Positions 22,875 through 33,809 of a stretch of DNA of 64,000 nt are shown piece by piece. The position numbers were made by a program, and so were the translations under genes. Location: assembly GCA_024811115.1 (NCBI GenBank), contig JAKOGH010001110.1, forward strand, positions 1 to 64,000, in the 5' to 3' direction. The notes beneath the pieces were generated by a model, which had not been told where the DNA came from, ran no database searches, and saw only the letters and a program-made list of their open reading frames with translations. This DNA comes from Terana coerulea (Eukaryota; Basidiomycota; Agaricomycetes; Polyporales; Phanerochaetaceae). Numbering within the stretch: the stretch's first letter is position 1; every line of letters begins with the position of its first letter.

Positions 22875-25800
22875 TCAGCGCTTGCCGCCACGACGGTTGG
22901 GCAGCTTCTTCATTTGCCGAATGCCAGGGGCAGGCGGCGGTGGCGCGGCACCGAGGGTGAACAGCGCGCCGCCGCTGGGTTGCGGAAGGGCAGTAGGTGG
23001 TGCGAAGGGTGACGGGGAAGATGCGGGTGCGGAGCTGGGTGCACCGAAGGCGAAGCCGGCAGCGCCGTTTTGTCCGGGCAGGCCGGCGTTGGTCGCTGCG
23101 GGAGAGGCTGGCTGGCTGCCGAAAGCGAACGGATTGGATGTGGCCGTGGCCGTGGTGGGTGTTGGGGCATTGAAGCTGAAGCCGTTGGACTGCGCGGGTT
23201 GGTTGAAAGGGTTGGGGCTCACAGCAGCCGAGCTCGCCCCCGACGGTGGTTGGCCGAACGAGTTGCTCTGCGCAATCGGAGGAGCACCGAAGGAGAAACC
23301 TGGAGATGAGGTTGACGGCGTCGCGGATCCACCAAAGAATCCACCTGCCGATGGCGCCGTCGCAGACTCTGGAGCCTTTTGTCCGAAGTTGAAGCCACTG
23401 GTCGAAGGTGCTGCGCTGGTTTCCGGAGCCTTCTGTCCGAAGGGAAAGCCTGACGATGGCGTCCTGATAGGTGTGTCTGGTGTCTTAGCACCAAACCCGA
23501 AACCTGTCCCTGTTGAGGTAGATGGCCCGAAAGAAAATGGAGCAGCTGGGTTTTCCGCAGGCTTTGTCTCTGTTTTCGCCCCGAACGGGTTGGCGGTGGG
23601 CGTGCTAGCGCCGAAAGCGAAAGGCGTTGAACTGCTCTGCGCTGGCTGCCCGAAAGGCGACGACGCGCTGGACGGGTTGAGATTGAACCCGGTACCACTG
23701 AGCTTGGGCAGCTCCGGCTTTCCGTTCACGTCCATAGCACCCCTAACTGGGCTTTCATCCATCATCATCCCAGACGTGTCCTCTTTCTTCGGCGGCGTGA
23801 CAGCCCTCGTGGACCCCAGTCCAAACCCAGTCTTGTCAGCCGCGACAGGGGTACTCGTCCCGTTGGGCGCGGAGCCAAAGAGCATTGAACCACCAGACGT
23901 AGGTGTCGCAGGCACAGGGGCGCCGAATGTGAAGGGCTTAGCTTCGGTAGTCGGTGTGGGCGGCGCCGGTGTGCCCGACCCGAACGTAAACGGTGACTTT
24001 GGCGCTTCGGGGGCACCAGTAGCTGGCGCAGACGGTTGACCGAAGGAGAACCCACCGGCACCTCCAAAGAGGGGCTTGGGCGCCGCAAGGGTCGGAGCCG
24101 TTGAAGACGAGGGGCAACCGTAGCAGTCGATGCCTGTGCAGTGGGTTGCCCAAAAGCGAATGCAGATTTTGGAGGGTCCGCACTCGGACTTGGCGTAGCG
24201 GATGTCGCGCCGAATGGCGATGGCTGAGAAGATGCAGAAGATGGGCCGAACATGAACGCAGGTTTCAAAGCCTCGACTGGCTTCTTCTCGGCGGGAGCAG
24301 GAGCAGTGCTCTCCGCCGGCTTTGGTGCAGCACCAAAGCCGAACGGTGACGATGCCAGGGGGGCGGCAGCAGGGGCTTCAGCTGGTTTCGCGGGTGCACC
24401 GAAGGAAAGTCCGGGAACAGGCGGGGCGGGTGCAGAGGTCGTCTCAAATGGCTTCGCGCCGAAGAAGAACGGACTCGTAGTGCTGGGAGGTGCAGCAGCA
24501 GGTGCCTCCTTCGCAGCACTGGTTGCAATCGGAGGAGCAGCAGTTGACGGCTGCGCCTTTGGGAAGGCCGAGGACGGATTGCTTGACCCGAAGCCAGCAA
24601 ACAGGGATGTTGCCGGTGTTTTGCTGGCCTCACGAGGCGTCTCCTCATTTCCTGTGTGCGTATTCACCTGCGGTGTGGGGGCGAGCGAAGTGCCAAACAT
24701 AGAGGTGAGAGGGACAGCAGCATCGGCCTTCGAAGCCGAAGGAGCGAAAAAGGAAGGCATATCCTTTGCGCTGGAAGCAGCGGCCGCACCTGGTATGGTG
24801 GAGGTGGTCGAGGACGACGGGCCTCCGAAGGTAAAGGCCGATGGAAGGTTAACCTGAGCCTCGGGCTTCTTCAACGCCGCAGAATTAGCAAAGAAGTTGG
24901 GCACCGCGGAAGAACCTCTGCCGGTGAGACTCGCATCCAACTGCTCTGCAGCGGGCTGCTTAGGAGCCGTTGCGAGTACGCCGGGACCCTGGGCTGGGAG
25001 GGATGAGTGCCACATGCGGTATTGCGTTGATGAGAGGAGTGAGAGGAGCCGGTGCCGAAACCGCTAATGAGTCCGCCGCGACGGTAATGGGCACGTCCGC
25101 AGTGGATCTGTCGCTGTCATCTGTGAACCCAGCGGGCAAGGGTATCTTAGCGGGCCTTTCGTTGAGTGAACTTGGGACCTTAGCAGTCGTAGCAGAGCTT
25201 GAAGCACCAGGAGGAGCGGACGGCGCAAAGGAGAAAGGTAGCGATGAGATGGGCGGTTCCTTCGCCTTCGTTGCATCATGTTGGATGGGAGTAGTCTGCA
25301 TATATGCAATGTCAATACTGCAAACTGAGGATACACGTATGTGGGAATACTCACGTTCTTTGCAAAGCTGAAGCCGGGAGGAGGTGCAAACGTCGGCACT
25401 CGCATTTCACTTGCCCGCTTATCATCCTCCATCGGCTCTTCCTCTTCCTCTTCGTATATAGCTGAGAAACGCCCGGCCTTTCCTTTGGCATTGAATGTCG
25501 GCCTCTGGATGTGGTTGCGGGAGGTCCGCTGCCGTCCTATCCGCAGCGATGACTGTTCGCGACCGCCGGCGAATGGTCTTGTGGCGGGCTCTGGCTCAGC
25601 AGCTGGCTTCCCAAGATCCTTCACCAACTTCTCATCTAGCGCCCTCGCATTCCTGCTTGTCTCCGCCCCTCATCCTCATCAGTCTCAATCGCAGCCGCCT
25701 TTCTCTTTTTCCTTTTCTTCCGCCTCCTCTTGCCGCCGCCTTGCCAACAGCTTCTTTGCACCGCCCCGGCCTGCGTACGGTTTCGCGCTCGAACCTTCCT

Positions 25801-26978
25801 CCGCTTCCCTCTCAGAGGCGCCGACCTTCTCGGCTGTGCCCAGACGAGGTTTATTCTCCCTATCGTGCATCAGGACAGGGGCATGTCCTTTCTTGGGCTT
25901 GAACATGTCAGGTATGGCGGGAGAACCTCGGAACCGGGTCGGTAGTAAAGGAGTCTTGTAAACATCAAGCTGTCGAATAGCCTCTTCAGTTGTGTTCACC
26001 GGGCGGCGCGGTGGCTCAGGCTCGGCTGCAAGATAAACGTTAGTCTGCGCAAGTGAAAGGCCACAAAAAGATAACATACGCGCAGCTGTCAAATCCTGCA
26101 TTGCCAACACTAGCGAACTGTGATTCCGCTTCACTGGTTGCGCCTAGAAATCATGTCAAAAGCTGCTTTGTAGACACGTGTATCGATGAAACTTACGCTG
26201 CGTCGCTCCTCTGCGAGAGCACCAAGTGTAACAGGCTTATGACGCGTAGTTGGTCGAACCTGCACGCCTTCTGAGGGGGCCTTGACGAACATGGGCCTGT
26301 CAACGAGCTGGGCCAGTGGCGGGGCTCCGATCCATCGCGTTCCCGCCTTACGGGCTCCGGACCAAACGCCTGCCCGCTCGGTTGAGGCGTGAGGGAGGTG
26401 CGCATTCGGAACGGCCTTGTAGGCGATACGGACTTGCCATTGTCCATCGAAACATCGCGCGAGAGCGGGGTGAGGTTCCGTGCCACCCCAAACGTTGGGC
26501 GGTATCGATTGGGCGGATCCTTAGTCGCTGTCCGACCAATCCGGCGGGGGTCAACGCCTGGACTGGGCGAGAAGTTTCGGCTGCCTGCTCTGCCAGGCTG
26601 ATGCCCGGTTGGTGCCACGAGGGATGGGGAGCGAGACTGCTTCGGCTGTCGCGGTGCAACAGTTGCGGTTCCGTTCCCAAAGAATACGTCCGGGGGTTCG
26701 AGGTAGCCAGTGCTGTGAAGTGGAGGCGGCTGCTGCCGTACCAAGGGCGTAGCCTGCCTTGCCCTGGTAGATTCCTTCGCCGGCGACCCTACTCTCTGCC
26801 TCTTGCTACTCCGCTCGTTCCCCTCATCCTCGTGCAGCTCTCCATTGCCCTTCCGCTTTACAGCAGTTTCAGTGGGTCCAACGCCCAGCAATGAAGCGAA
26901 ACTTTTGAGTGCGCCGAAGATGCCAGAGCCAGAGCGGGACACCGTGCGGCCTGAACCAGATTCGTTCTTGACCGGCAT
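22875..26978 (-). CDS. FG-repeat nucleoporin, Nup1-like (nuclear basket)
   Basis: From ATG 26978 the N-terminus SGIFGALKSFASLLGVGP looks like an amphipathic helix, followed by a basic segment (SKRQRVGSPAK), as in nuclear-basket nucleoporins of the Nup1/Nup60 type that bind the inner nuclear membrane. A middle region with KPKKGHAPVLMHDREN and an acidic EEEEEEPMEDD stretch follows. Then comes about 650 residues of Ala/Pro/Ser-rich sequence with many FG, FGFG, FSFG and FGAP repeats that would bind transport receptors. The basic C-terminus is RQMKKLPNRRGGKR. Introns near 26143-26197, before AEPEPPRRPVN and before TTPIQHDATK fit. The frame is broken near 26330, 25700, 25000 and 24115, several in C or G runs. 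Low complexity makes assembly errors likely. Assignment to Nup1 over other FG nucleoporins is an inference. Confidence 0.75.
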
Positions 26979-27329
26979 CTTGCGGGGATCGGTGGGCCCA
27001 AAGTAGCCAAAGCAGGTCGGGTGAGTCCACCGAGAGAGGACGCGAGCTCGAAAGCTGAGTAGAGATGATGAGGGGAAGAGACAAGGAGGACCGGGTGGGC
27101 AGAAGGCCAGACCACCAGGCGTGACGGGGCCACCCAAACTGATGTCAAACGTGACGGGTTCGTGACCAGTGTTACACTCGCGTTGTACACGCGTCACGTT
27201 CCTACAATTACAGCACCTACTTTCGAGCCACGACCGCCGTGAAGCAAAGCGCGTTTTTGTTCTCTCATTTCGATCTACTTGGCCGTAACCTGCAACACGC
27301 ATAGGCCACACTCGCAGCCTGCAACCGCT
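26979..27329. other. Divergent promoter region
   Basis: This 351-nt region lies between the divergent nucleoporin and gamma-tubulin genes. I see no TATA box or exon. Confidence 0.6.
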
Positions 27330-29134
27330 ATGCCTCGCGAGATAGTCACGGTGCAGCTGGGGCAATGCGGCAACCAAAGTGCGGTTCCATCGATGCCTCG
27401 GACGCTCAGCTCGAAATCTGACTCGAGGGGCCCGTTAAAGTGGGTTCCGTGTTTTGGCAGCGGCTGTGTGCTGAACACGGCATCAACAAGGAGGGGATAT
27501 TGGAGGATTGGGCCACTGAGGGTGGCGACCGCAAAGACGTCTTTTTCTATCAGGCCGACGATGAGCATTACATTCCACGCGCAATTTTAGTCGACCTCGA
27601 ACCACGAGTATGTTAGTGTGTTCTATCGCAGTTGAAATTGCTTATGAGTGTCGCTAGGTCATAAACAACATACTCACCTCACCGTACGCGAACTTGTACA
27701 ACCCTGAAAACATCTTTGTCTCGCAAGATGGTGGCGGCGCAGGAAACAACTGGGCCCAAGGTTATGCCGCTGGCGAGCGGTTGTATGAGGACGTCATGGA
27801 GATGGTGGACCGCGAGGCCGAAGGAAGCGACTCATTAGAGGTGCGTCGGGGCTGACTTCAATAAGGCCAGCGGAACTGATTGCGTTCAGGGGTTCATGTT
27901 GATGCACTCAATAGCCGGCGGTACCGGGTCAGGATTCGGCTCGTTCATGCTCGAGCGATTGAATGACAAGTTTCCAAAGAAGCTCATACAGACATACTCA
28001 GTGTTCCCCAACGCGCAGGAAGGAGATGTCGTTGTGCAGCCATACAACTCCATGCTCACCCTCAAGCGTTTGACAGACCATGCTGATTCCGTGGTCGTCC
28101 TCGACAACGGCGCCCTAGCACGCATATCCGCCGACCGACTCCATGTACAGACACCTACGTTCGATCAAACCAACCAACTGGTATGTTCTAAACATAGTCA
28201 CCAGGTGAATAGTGATTAATTGACGGACAGGTATCAACTGTCATGGCTGCGTCGACGCAAACACTGCGCTACCCAGGATACATGAACAACGATCTTGTCG
28301 GCATCATTGCGTCCCTTATCCCGACCCCGCGGTGCCACTTCCTCATGACGTCGTACACGCCCTTCACGAGTGACCAGATTGACCAGGCGAAGACCATCCG
28401 GCGGACGACCGTCCTCGACGTCATGCGCCGGCTGCTGCAGCCCAAGAACCGTATGGTCTCGACTGTCCCAAGCAAGTCCGCCTGTTACATCTCCATCCTG
28501 AACATCATCCAGGGAGATGTAGACCCTACCGACGTACGTCAGCCGTTGTGCATGATGGATTGACCTGACGTGATTGTTGACTTCGGCAGGTGCATCAATC
28601 GCTGCTGAGAATTCGGGAGCGGCAACTCGCCAACTTCATCCCGTGGGGGCCGGCATCCATTCAAGTCGCATTGACGAGAAAGTCGCCGTACGTGCCGACA
28701 AACCACCGCGTCAGCGGTCTCATGTTGGCGAATCACACGAGTATAGCATCAGTGCGTTGAAACCGTCTCGTCTGGTTTGTACACGTTGATGTGAACTTGT
28801 AAACACAGCTGTTTAAGCGGATGATTGACCAATTCGACCGTCTGAAGAAGCGCAATGCCTTCATGGAGCAGTACAAGAAAGAAAAAATGTTCGAGAACGG
28901 GCTGGAGGAGTTCGACGACGCGAGGTATGTACAGCACGGCCACTTGACAGGTATGACATTGTTGCTGATGTAAATTGTCAAATTTAGGGCGACGGCGGAG
29001 GAGCTGCTCAAGGAGTACAAGGCTTGCGAAAGCCCGGATTATATCACATACGTATGTCCCTTTGTTCACTTGAATGTCCTTTATTTGACGAACGTTTCTA
29101 TCAGGGCTCCAATGAAGCAGAACAAGGGTCATAA
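27330..29134 (+). CDS. TUB4: Gamma-tubulin
   Basis: Gamma-tubulin nucleates microtubules at the spindle pole body. Nine exons (27330-27378, 27441-27607, 27658-27840, 27890-28180, 28231-28533, 28590-28751, 28809-28924, 28988-29051, 29105-29134) give 454 residues in an unbroken frame. It starts [16 protein letters not shown], and carries [20 protein letters not shown], the tubulin signature [10 protein letters not shown] and the gamma-type [20 protein letters not shown]. It also has [20 protein letters not shown] and the late gamma signature [12 protein letters not shown]. Alpha and beta tubulins lack these C-terminal blocks. The first intron uses an AAAG acceptor. The very short last exon ends EAEQGS, so the acidic tail is brief. 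Confidence 0.96.
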
Positions 29135-29769
29135 TGCCGCTTTTATGCTCGCTTTCATTCATTTCGTTCAGTTAAGCATGTATACCACTTTTTGTAGCTC
29201 TTGTTCTGTACCTTATCAGCCCGTTTCTTTCTGGAATGCTTTGCTTGTTCCTGACGCTTTGTGGCGTTTTGCTTCCGTTTCGCCCATCACCAGACTTCCG
29301 ATCCCGGCATGCTTGTGCAAGTTACTTGTCTACACCAATTAGTTTAGGGATCGTACTACACCCATATGGTGAGACAGTCTTCTCGCGCTGAGATCGCCAA
29401 GACACAAAAGCATTTCTCCTCAACCGCAATGTTGTATTTTAGCTGACCTAGTGGAAGTACAGACAAGCCAGGGAGAAGGTGGTGCGCCGCCCGTGCTGCG
29501 CTCGCCGCCGAGTGGGGGTGGGGGATAGTAAAACATTCTAACAGGAACGAAAACAAGAACGATCGAGAGACCTTAGGGGCTCAGTGTCAAACTGCGTGTG
29601 CTGGATGAAGCGGAGCAAGCAAGAACAAAAACAACAATAAAACCGACGAGGCGCGAGGGGAGAAGGCGGCGAAGTATAATTACAGGGCAGAATGTTCAAG
29701 GGACAACAAGGCGGGCGGGCTGAAGGCGGGACAGCGGGGTTGGAGGGGAGACGGGTGGTGTCCGGTGAT
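29135..29769. other. Convergent intergenic region
   Basis: Holds the 3' flanks of gamma-tubulin and the tetraspanin gene. No exon, RNA gene or notable repeat is seen. Confidence 0.55.
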
Positions 29770-30701
29770 TTAGACGAAGCCCTTGCCGCCGCGCTTGGCG
29801 TCGATCTTCTTGAAGCGTTCAGACTCGTTGCGCTGAAGTAAAAGGCCGATTAGCTGAGTGGTTGTAGTGCAAGCACAGATTCAGTATTACCTGCTGAATG
29901 ACGCAGAGCGAAGTCATGAACAGGGCGATCAAGATCGCCATATAGCCATAGATCGTGCTGCATTGCGGTTAGGGGATCAACATTCCGCACACTTTGTCAG
30001 CATATAGCGTGACACGTACGTGAAAATGTTGTTCAGCGTGAAGTCCGTGAAGGCTGTTATGGGTGCAACGCAGCGGTGAAGGTCCGCGTTCGCGCCCGTG
30101 GGGTCCACGAGTGTGCTGACAAACGTCGCGTTGGCGCAGAAGCCCGAGAGCACGACCGAGTCGTTCGTCGTGAAGTATCCGCAGCAGGAGAACTGTGAAA
30201 CGGCGCGCGTAGGCATGCGATCAGCACCGCGATATGAGCGCTTCGTCCAGAGCAACACACTTTATTCTGGATGTCAAGCCGCGTCTGCTCGGACACGGAC
30301 GTGAAGACGTTGAAGTAGTTCTGCCGCTGGTGCAGGGAATAGAACCAGATGAAGGAGCCGATGACCCCGACGGCAATGGCGTCGGCAATGAGTATCCAGT
30401 TCAGGAATGCAAGGCCGCCAGTGACATGGTTCCGCTGAGCGACCGCGAAAATCGAGATTACGAATGTGACGAGTAGCATGATTCCGAGTACCAGGCCGGC
30501 TATTGATTGAGTCCAGCTTAGCTGAATGAAATGGTAGCAAGGCTTAGGGGACGCACCAGTCAGATCCGAGTTGCTCAACGTGAAGTTGAGCATGAGGTTC
30601 GGAGCCCGCCAGACCAAGGACAGCACCAACGAAAGCACGCCTGCTGCAAGCAGCCAGAGGTCGACGAAGCCGTAAAAGGCCATCACGCGCTTGGACACCA
30701 T
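29770..30701 (-). CDS. Tetraspanin-like membrane protein
   Basis: Five exons (30701-30557, 30499-30261, 30192-30020, 29957-29891, 29832-29770) give 228 residues. There are four hydrophobic helices: WLLAAGVLSLVLSLVW, GLVLGIMLLVTFVISIFAV, ILIADAIAVGVIGSFIWF and a last one around IYGYMAILIALFMTSLCVI. The large extracellular loop between helices 3 and 4 starts FSCCGYFTTND, with the Cys-Cys-Gly motif that defines tetraspanins, and has further Cys at GFCAN and HRCVA. The C-terminal tail is short and basic (KKIDAKRGGKGFV). In fungi, tetraspanins such as Pls1 and Tsp2 act in polarised growth; which subfamily this is cannot be decided by eye. Confidence 0.85.
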
Positions 30702-31533
30702 GTTTTCGAAGCTGTTAGAAGTTTACAAACGCTGCCCGGCCGCAGCAGTGAGCGAAAAGTTCCCATAGAGACCGGCGCATTGTGCAGACGTACGTTCAAA
30801 GTGGTGGGGAATACACGGAGGTCTGCGTGTCTAGCACGATGAAGGGCGAGGGCAGCGGCACGGGAGTTGGGCTTGCTGTAGAAGCTCTGCCGGAGAGTAA
30901 GGAGTGAAGGGGGCTGGTGGCCTGAGCACCAGTGAATGAAGGTGAATGAAAGGACTGGGACGGTCAACGCCTGCGCCTGCAAGACGGAGAAGGTCAGAAA
31001 AACGAAACAGAGAAGGAAGAGGAGAGAACGAAGTGGTGGAAGGGAAAGAGGGGAAAGGGAGAGGGGATCTTTAGGCTCACCGGGCTGATGCAAGGGGACA
31101 GCGTTGGAGGGACCGAGCTGTGATGGCGGCAGTTACAAGCTCTTGAATGATCTATCAATGCCTTTCCCTTGGTGATATACGATATCGGCACGTTCTGGCT
31201 ACAGTCGAGCCCGTCGTTATGCAACCACAGACTTCGAATTTGTACGGCCTGACTACCACAGAAACGCATGTTTGTGAACACCGTCCGGAGCTCGCACCCG
31301 CCTCCACTCATGGACAATTGGGCTGTCTTCATTGTTCTCTACGGTGAGCGTGCCGCCGCCGCCGACATCAAGGCCGACATGGAACGTTATGGACAGAGCA
31401 GTGTCAACGGGCCACAGGCCCACAGCTCCTGCTCTAGTTTCTGATCCGGACGGCAAGCCGGCAAGCGGGCACAGACAATCAAGCTCTCCGCATTCCCACT
31501 GCGTTCCCTCGCTCTTCCGCAGCCACCACAGCC
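30702..31533. other. Long divergent intergenic region
   Basis: This 832-nt region separates the divergent tetraspanin and MET8 genes. It contains purine-rich sequence near 31000-31075 (gaagaggagagaacg and similar) on the plus strand. No coding exon is convincing. Confidence 0.5.
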
Positions 31534-32373
31534 ATGCCGGTTGACGTCTCAAAACTCTCCGGCGGTTCCCTCGTTGTCGCCTGGCAGCTCAAGGACAAAA
31601 ATGTCCTCTTGGTCGGTGGTGGAAATGTCGCAGCGAGCCGCATACCCAAGATCCTACTCGCCGACGCTCGAATCACTATCGTCGCCCCAGGCAGCGGCCT
31701 GGACTCTGTCACGAAAGCGTACATAGCCGCAACGACGCGCATCACCTACCATGACCGGGAGTTCGCAGGCCCGCACGAGCTCGACGGCGCCGACATGGTG
31801 CTCACTGCCATAGACGACGCCCACAAATCCCGCGAGATCTTCAACATGTGCAAGGAGCGCAGGATCCCCGTCAACTGTGCGGACATTCCGGACTCCTGCG
31901 ACTTTTACTTTGGCTCGCAGGTCGACCGGATACCCCTGCAGATTATGATATCGACGCAAGGCAAGGGCCCACGGCTGGCGCGCCTCATCCGGGACAAGGT
32001 GGAGAAGGTCATTCCGGAGGACATAGAGCTGATTCTAACGAGGACGGGCGAGCTGAGGGCCAAGTTGCGGGAGCGTGCACCAGGGATTGGAGGAGATACC
32101 GGCGAAAAGAGGATGGCATGGATGAAAGAGGTCTGTGATGTGTGGTCTCTGGACGAGCTTGCGGCCCTAGACGAACATTCAATGGACAAGCTACTCGACG
32201 AGGGCTGGGAAAAGGGTAGAATACCCCTTCCTGAAGAAATCCTGTTCGGGTTTGATACGGCACCCTTCCAGCTCCCATACAGCCTGCTCGTCCCCACCGT
32301 TGCCGGCTTCTTTGCCGGCGTCGCAGCCACCGCCCTCGTCGTTCATAAGCTCGCTACTAGAGCTAGGCGGTGA
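31534..32373 (+). CDS. MET8: Siroheme synthase Met8 (precorrin-2 dehydrogenase / ferrochelatase)
   Basis: Met8 makes siroheme from precorrin-2 by NAD-dependent oxidation and iron insertion; siroheme serves sulfite and nitrite reductases. One intronless exon encodes 279 residues, near the usual length. The NAD-binding Rossmann motif is VLLVGGGNVAASR, followed by IVAPGSG, a candidate catalytic Asp in NCADIPDSCDFYFGS and the dimer block ISTQGKGPRLARLIRDKVE. Residues about 247-270 form a clear hydrophobic helix (VPTVAGFFAGVAATALVV) followed by basic KLATRARR, which looks like a tail anchor and is not a feature I associate with the soluble yeast enzyme. No frame damage is seen. Confidence 0.93.
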   Translation: MPVDVSKLSGGSLVVAWQLKDKNVLLVGGGNVAASRIPKILLADARITIVAPGSGLDSVTKAYIAATTRITYHDREFAGPHELDGADMVLTAIDDAHKSREIFNMCKERRIPVNCADIPDSCDFYFGSQVDRIPLQIMISTQGKGPRLARLIRDKVEKVIPEDIELILTRTGELRAKLRERAPGIGGDTGEKRMAWMKEVCDVWSLDELAALDEHSMDKLLDEGWEKGRIPLPEEILFGFDTAPFQLPYSLLVPTVAGFFAGVAATALVVHKLATRARR

Positions 32374-32770
32374 CGGGCTCATATCTCAAAGCGCGAATTT
32401 CTTGGACGCTATAAGTACTGTGTATCGAATGATACGAAATGACGTAGTTACATAGAGTCGAAATGTATACTGTACTTCAGTGGAATTCTTTCCGATGCAT
32501 GTTACTATACCGCACGAGAGATTCTCTTTGGCATGACCCGACGCCGCACTGACTCATTCCTCTGGGCGGTGCTGGAAGATGTTGAACACGCAGCGGAAGC
32601 GAGGCGGTCCAACTCGACGGGCGGATGAGTCAAGCGCGGGACACGTATATAAACAAGCCGGCGTCCAACTATCCTTCACATTTCTCTCATCTTCCGCCAC
32701 CGTACCTCTGCCTCACCCGCGTATATCACCCTTAATTCCACCTAGACCATCCCCATACACTCAAATCGTC
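32374..32770. other. MBF1 upstream region
   Basis: Between MET8 and MBF1, with a TATA-like element at 32646-32652 and a pyrimidine-rich tract before the MBF1 start. No exon is seen. Confidence 0.55.
32646..32652 (+). promoter_or_regulatory. TATA box of MBF1
   Basis: The sequence tatataa lies about 120 nt upstream of the MBF1 ATG and is followed by a C/T-rich leader, as in highly expressed fungal genes. Confidence 0.55.
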
Positions 32771-33453
32771 ATGAGCGGCGTCGACTGGGACTCCAAGACC
32801 GTCATCGGCTACAAGGCCAAGGTCGCGAAAGTGACCCGCACCACCTCGGATCTGAATGGTGAGCAACGTTCAAATTCCTGGATATATGCGACGAGATGCT
32901 GACGCGACTCTCTAGCTGTAAGTGCCCTCCAATAGATGCCACTGAAGTGATCGTGCTCAACTGTCTTGTGACCTTTACCAGGCCCGGAGGGTAGGAGCGG
33001 TGGTAGCCACCGATAAGAAGATCGCGGCGGGCGGGAACAAGGCCCACGTCGGTATGTTGCAGAAACTCTGTTTGTGCCCTGAACGCTCACGTCCTGCCCA
33101 CTACTAGGTACCGACCACCAAAGAATAGCCAAGCTCGACCGCGAGAACGAGGTTGCGCCACCTGCTAAGGTCGCGCCCTCCGTCGGCAAGGTCCGGAAGC
33201 CTCTTTTCTCACATTACTCGCTATACTCACCAACGTTTGGATCCAGGCGATTCAGACTGCACGCCAGGAGAAGGAGTTCTCGCAGAAGGATCTTGCGCAG
33301 AAGGTGAACGAGAAGCCGTCCGTCATCCAGGACTACGAGTCCGGGCGCGCGATCCCGAACCCGCAGATCCTCGGCAAGCTCGAGCGCACCCTGGGCGTGA
33401 AGCTCCGCGGCGCGAACATTGGAGAGAAGCTCGGGGGGCCAAAGAAGGCGTAG
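32771..33453 (+). CDS. MBF1: Multiprotein-bridging factor 1
   Basis: MBF1 bridges TBP and bZIP activators and also limits frameshifting on collided ribosomes. The model has five exons: 32771-32858, a 2-nt exon at 32916-32917, 32982-33051, 33108-33190 and 33247-33453, giving 149 residues, the family's usual length. It starts [17 protein letters not shown]. The C-terminal helix-turn-helix is complete: [38 protein letters not shown]. The 2-nt exon is needed to read the conserved DLNAARRVGA: exon 1 ends in phase 1 and joining it directly to 32982 gives a wrong frame. Both flanking introns have normal lengths (57 and 64 nt) and consensus ends. Confidence 0.93.
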
Positions 33454-33809
33454 ATGGTTCCCCCGTCATGGACTCTCAAGTTACGCCCGGATAAGACTCC
33501 GTTGTACAGCCTCCGCCTCGCTCTCTCCAAGTAACCTGCAATTGTTCTGTCCCCATGTCTTATTAGACCTTCGCATATTCCATTGCTATCCTTCGCATGT
33601 TACGGGTTCGTTTTTCCACAGTTAGACATGGATCCTAGACCTCCAGCTATCTGGCGTTCAATCTGCGGGGTTTAGAACACGTCAGAAAGCTGGTGGGTAA
33701 AGAGTATCAAGAATGTGTCGTGGCTCGTAACATTACTACTTGCGTGTGGTTACAACTAAAGTAAGCGTCCATTGCTTTACGTGCTGTCTACCGCGTTCTC
33801 CGTCCAGCT
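33454..33809. other. Convergent intergenic region
   Basis: Holds the 3' flanks of MBF1 and the V-ATPase subunit gene. I see nothing else. Confidence 0.55.

Noticed and set aside
22882..24039. Long plus-strand open frame (385 codons) over the nucleoporin gene
   Set aside because: It is the antisense shadow of Ala/Pro/Gly-rich FG repeats. The minus strand carries FG motifs and fits the gene's introns; the plus frame is low-complexity without a family.
24252..24857. Second long plus-strand frame over the nucleoporin repeats
   Set aside because: Same reason: antisense of GC-rich repeat codons, with no independent start context or motif.
27330..29134. Beta-tubulin
   Set aside because: The start resembles beta-tubulin, but [20 protein letters not shown] and [12 protein letters not shown] are gamma-tubulin blocks.
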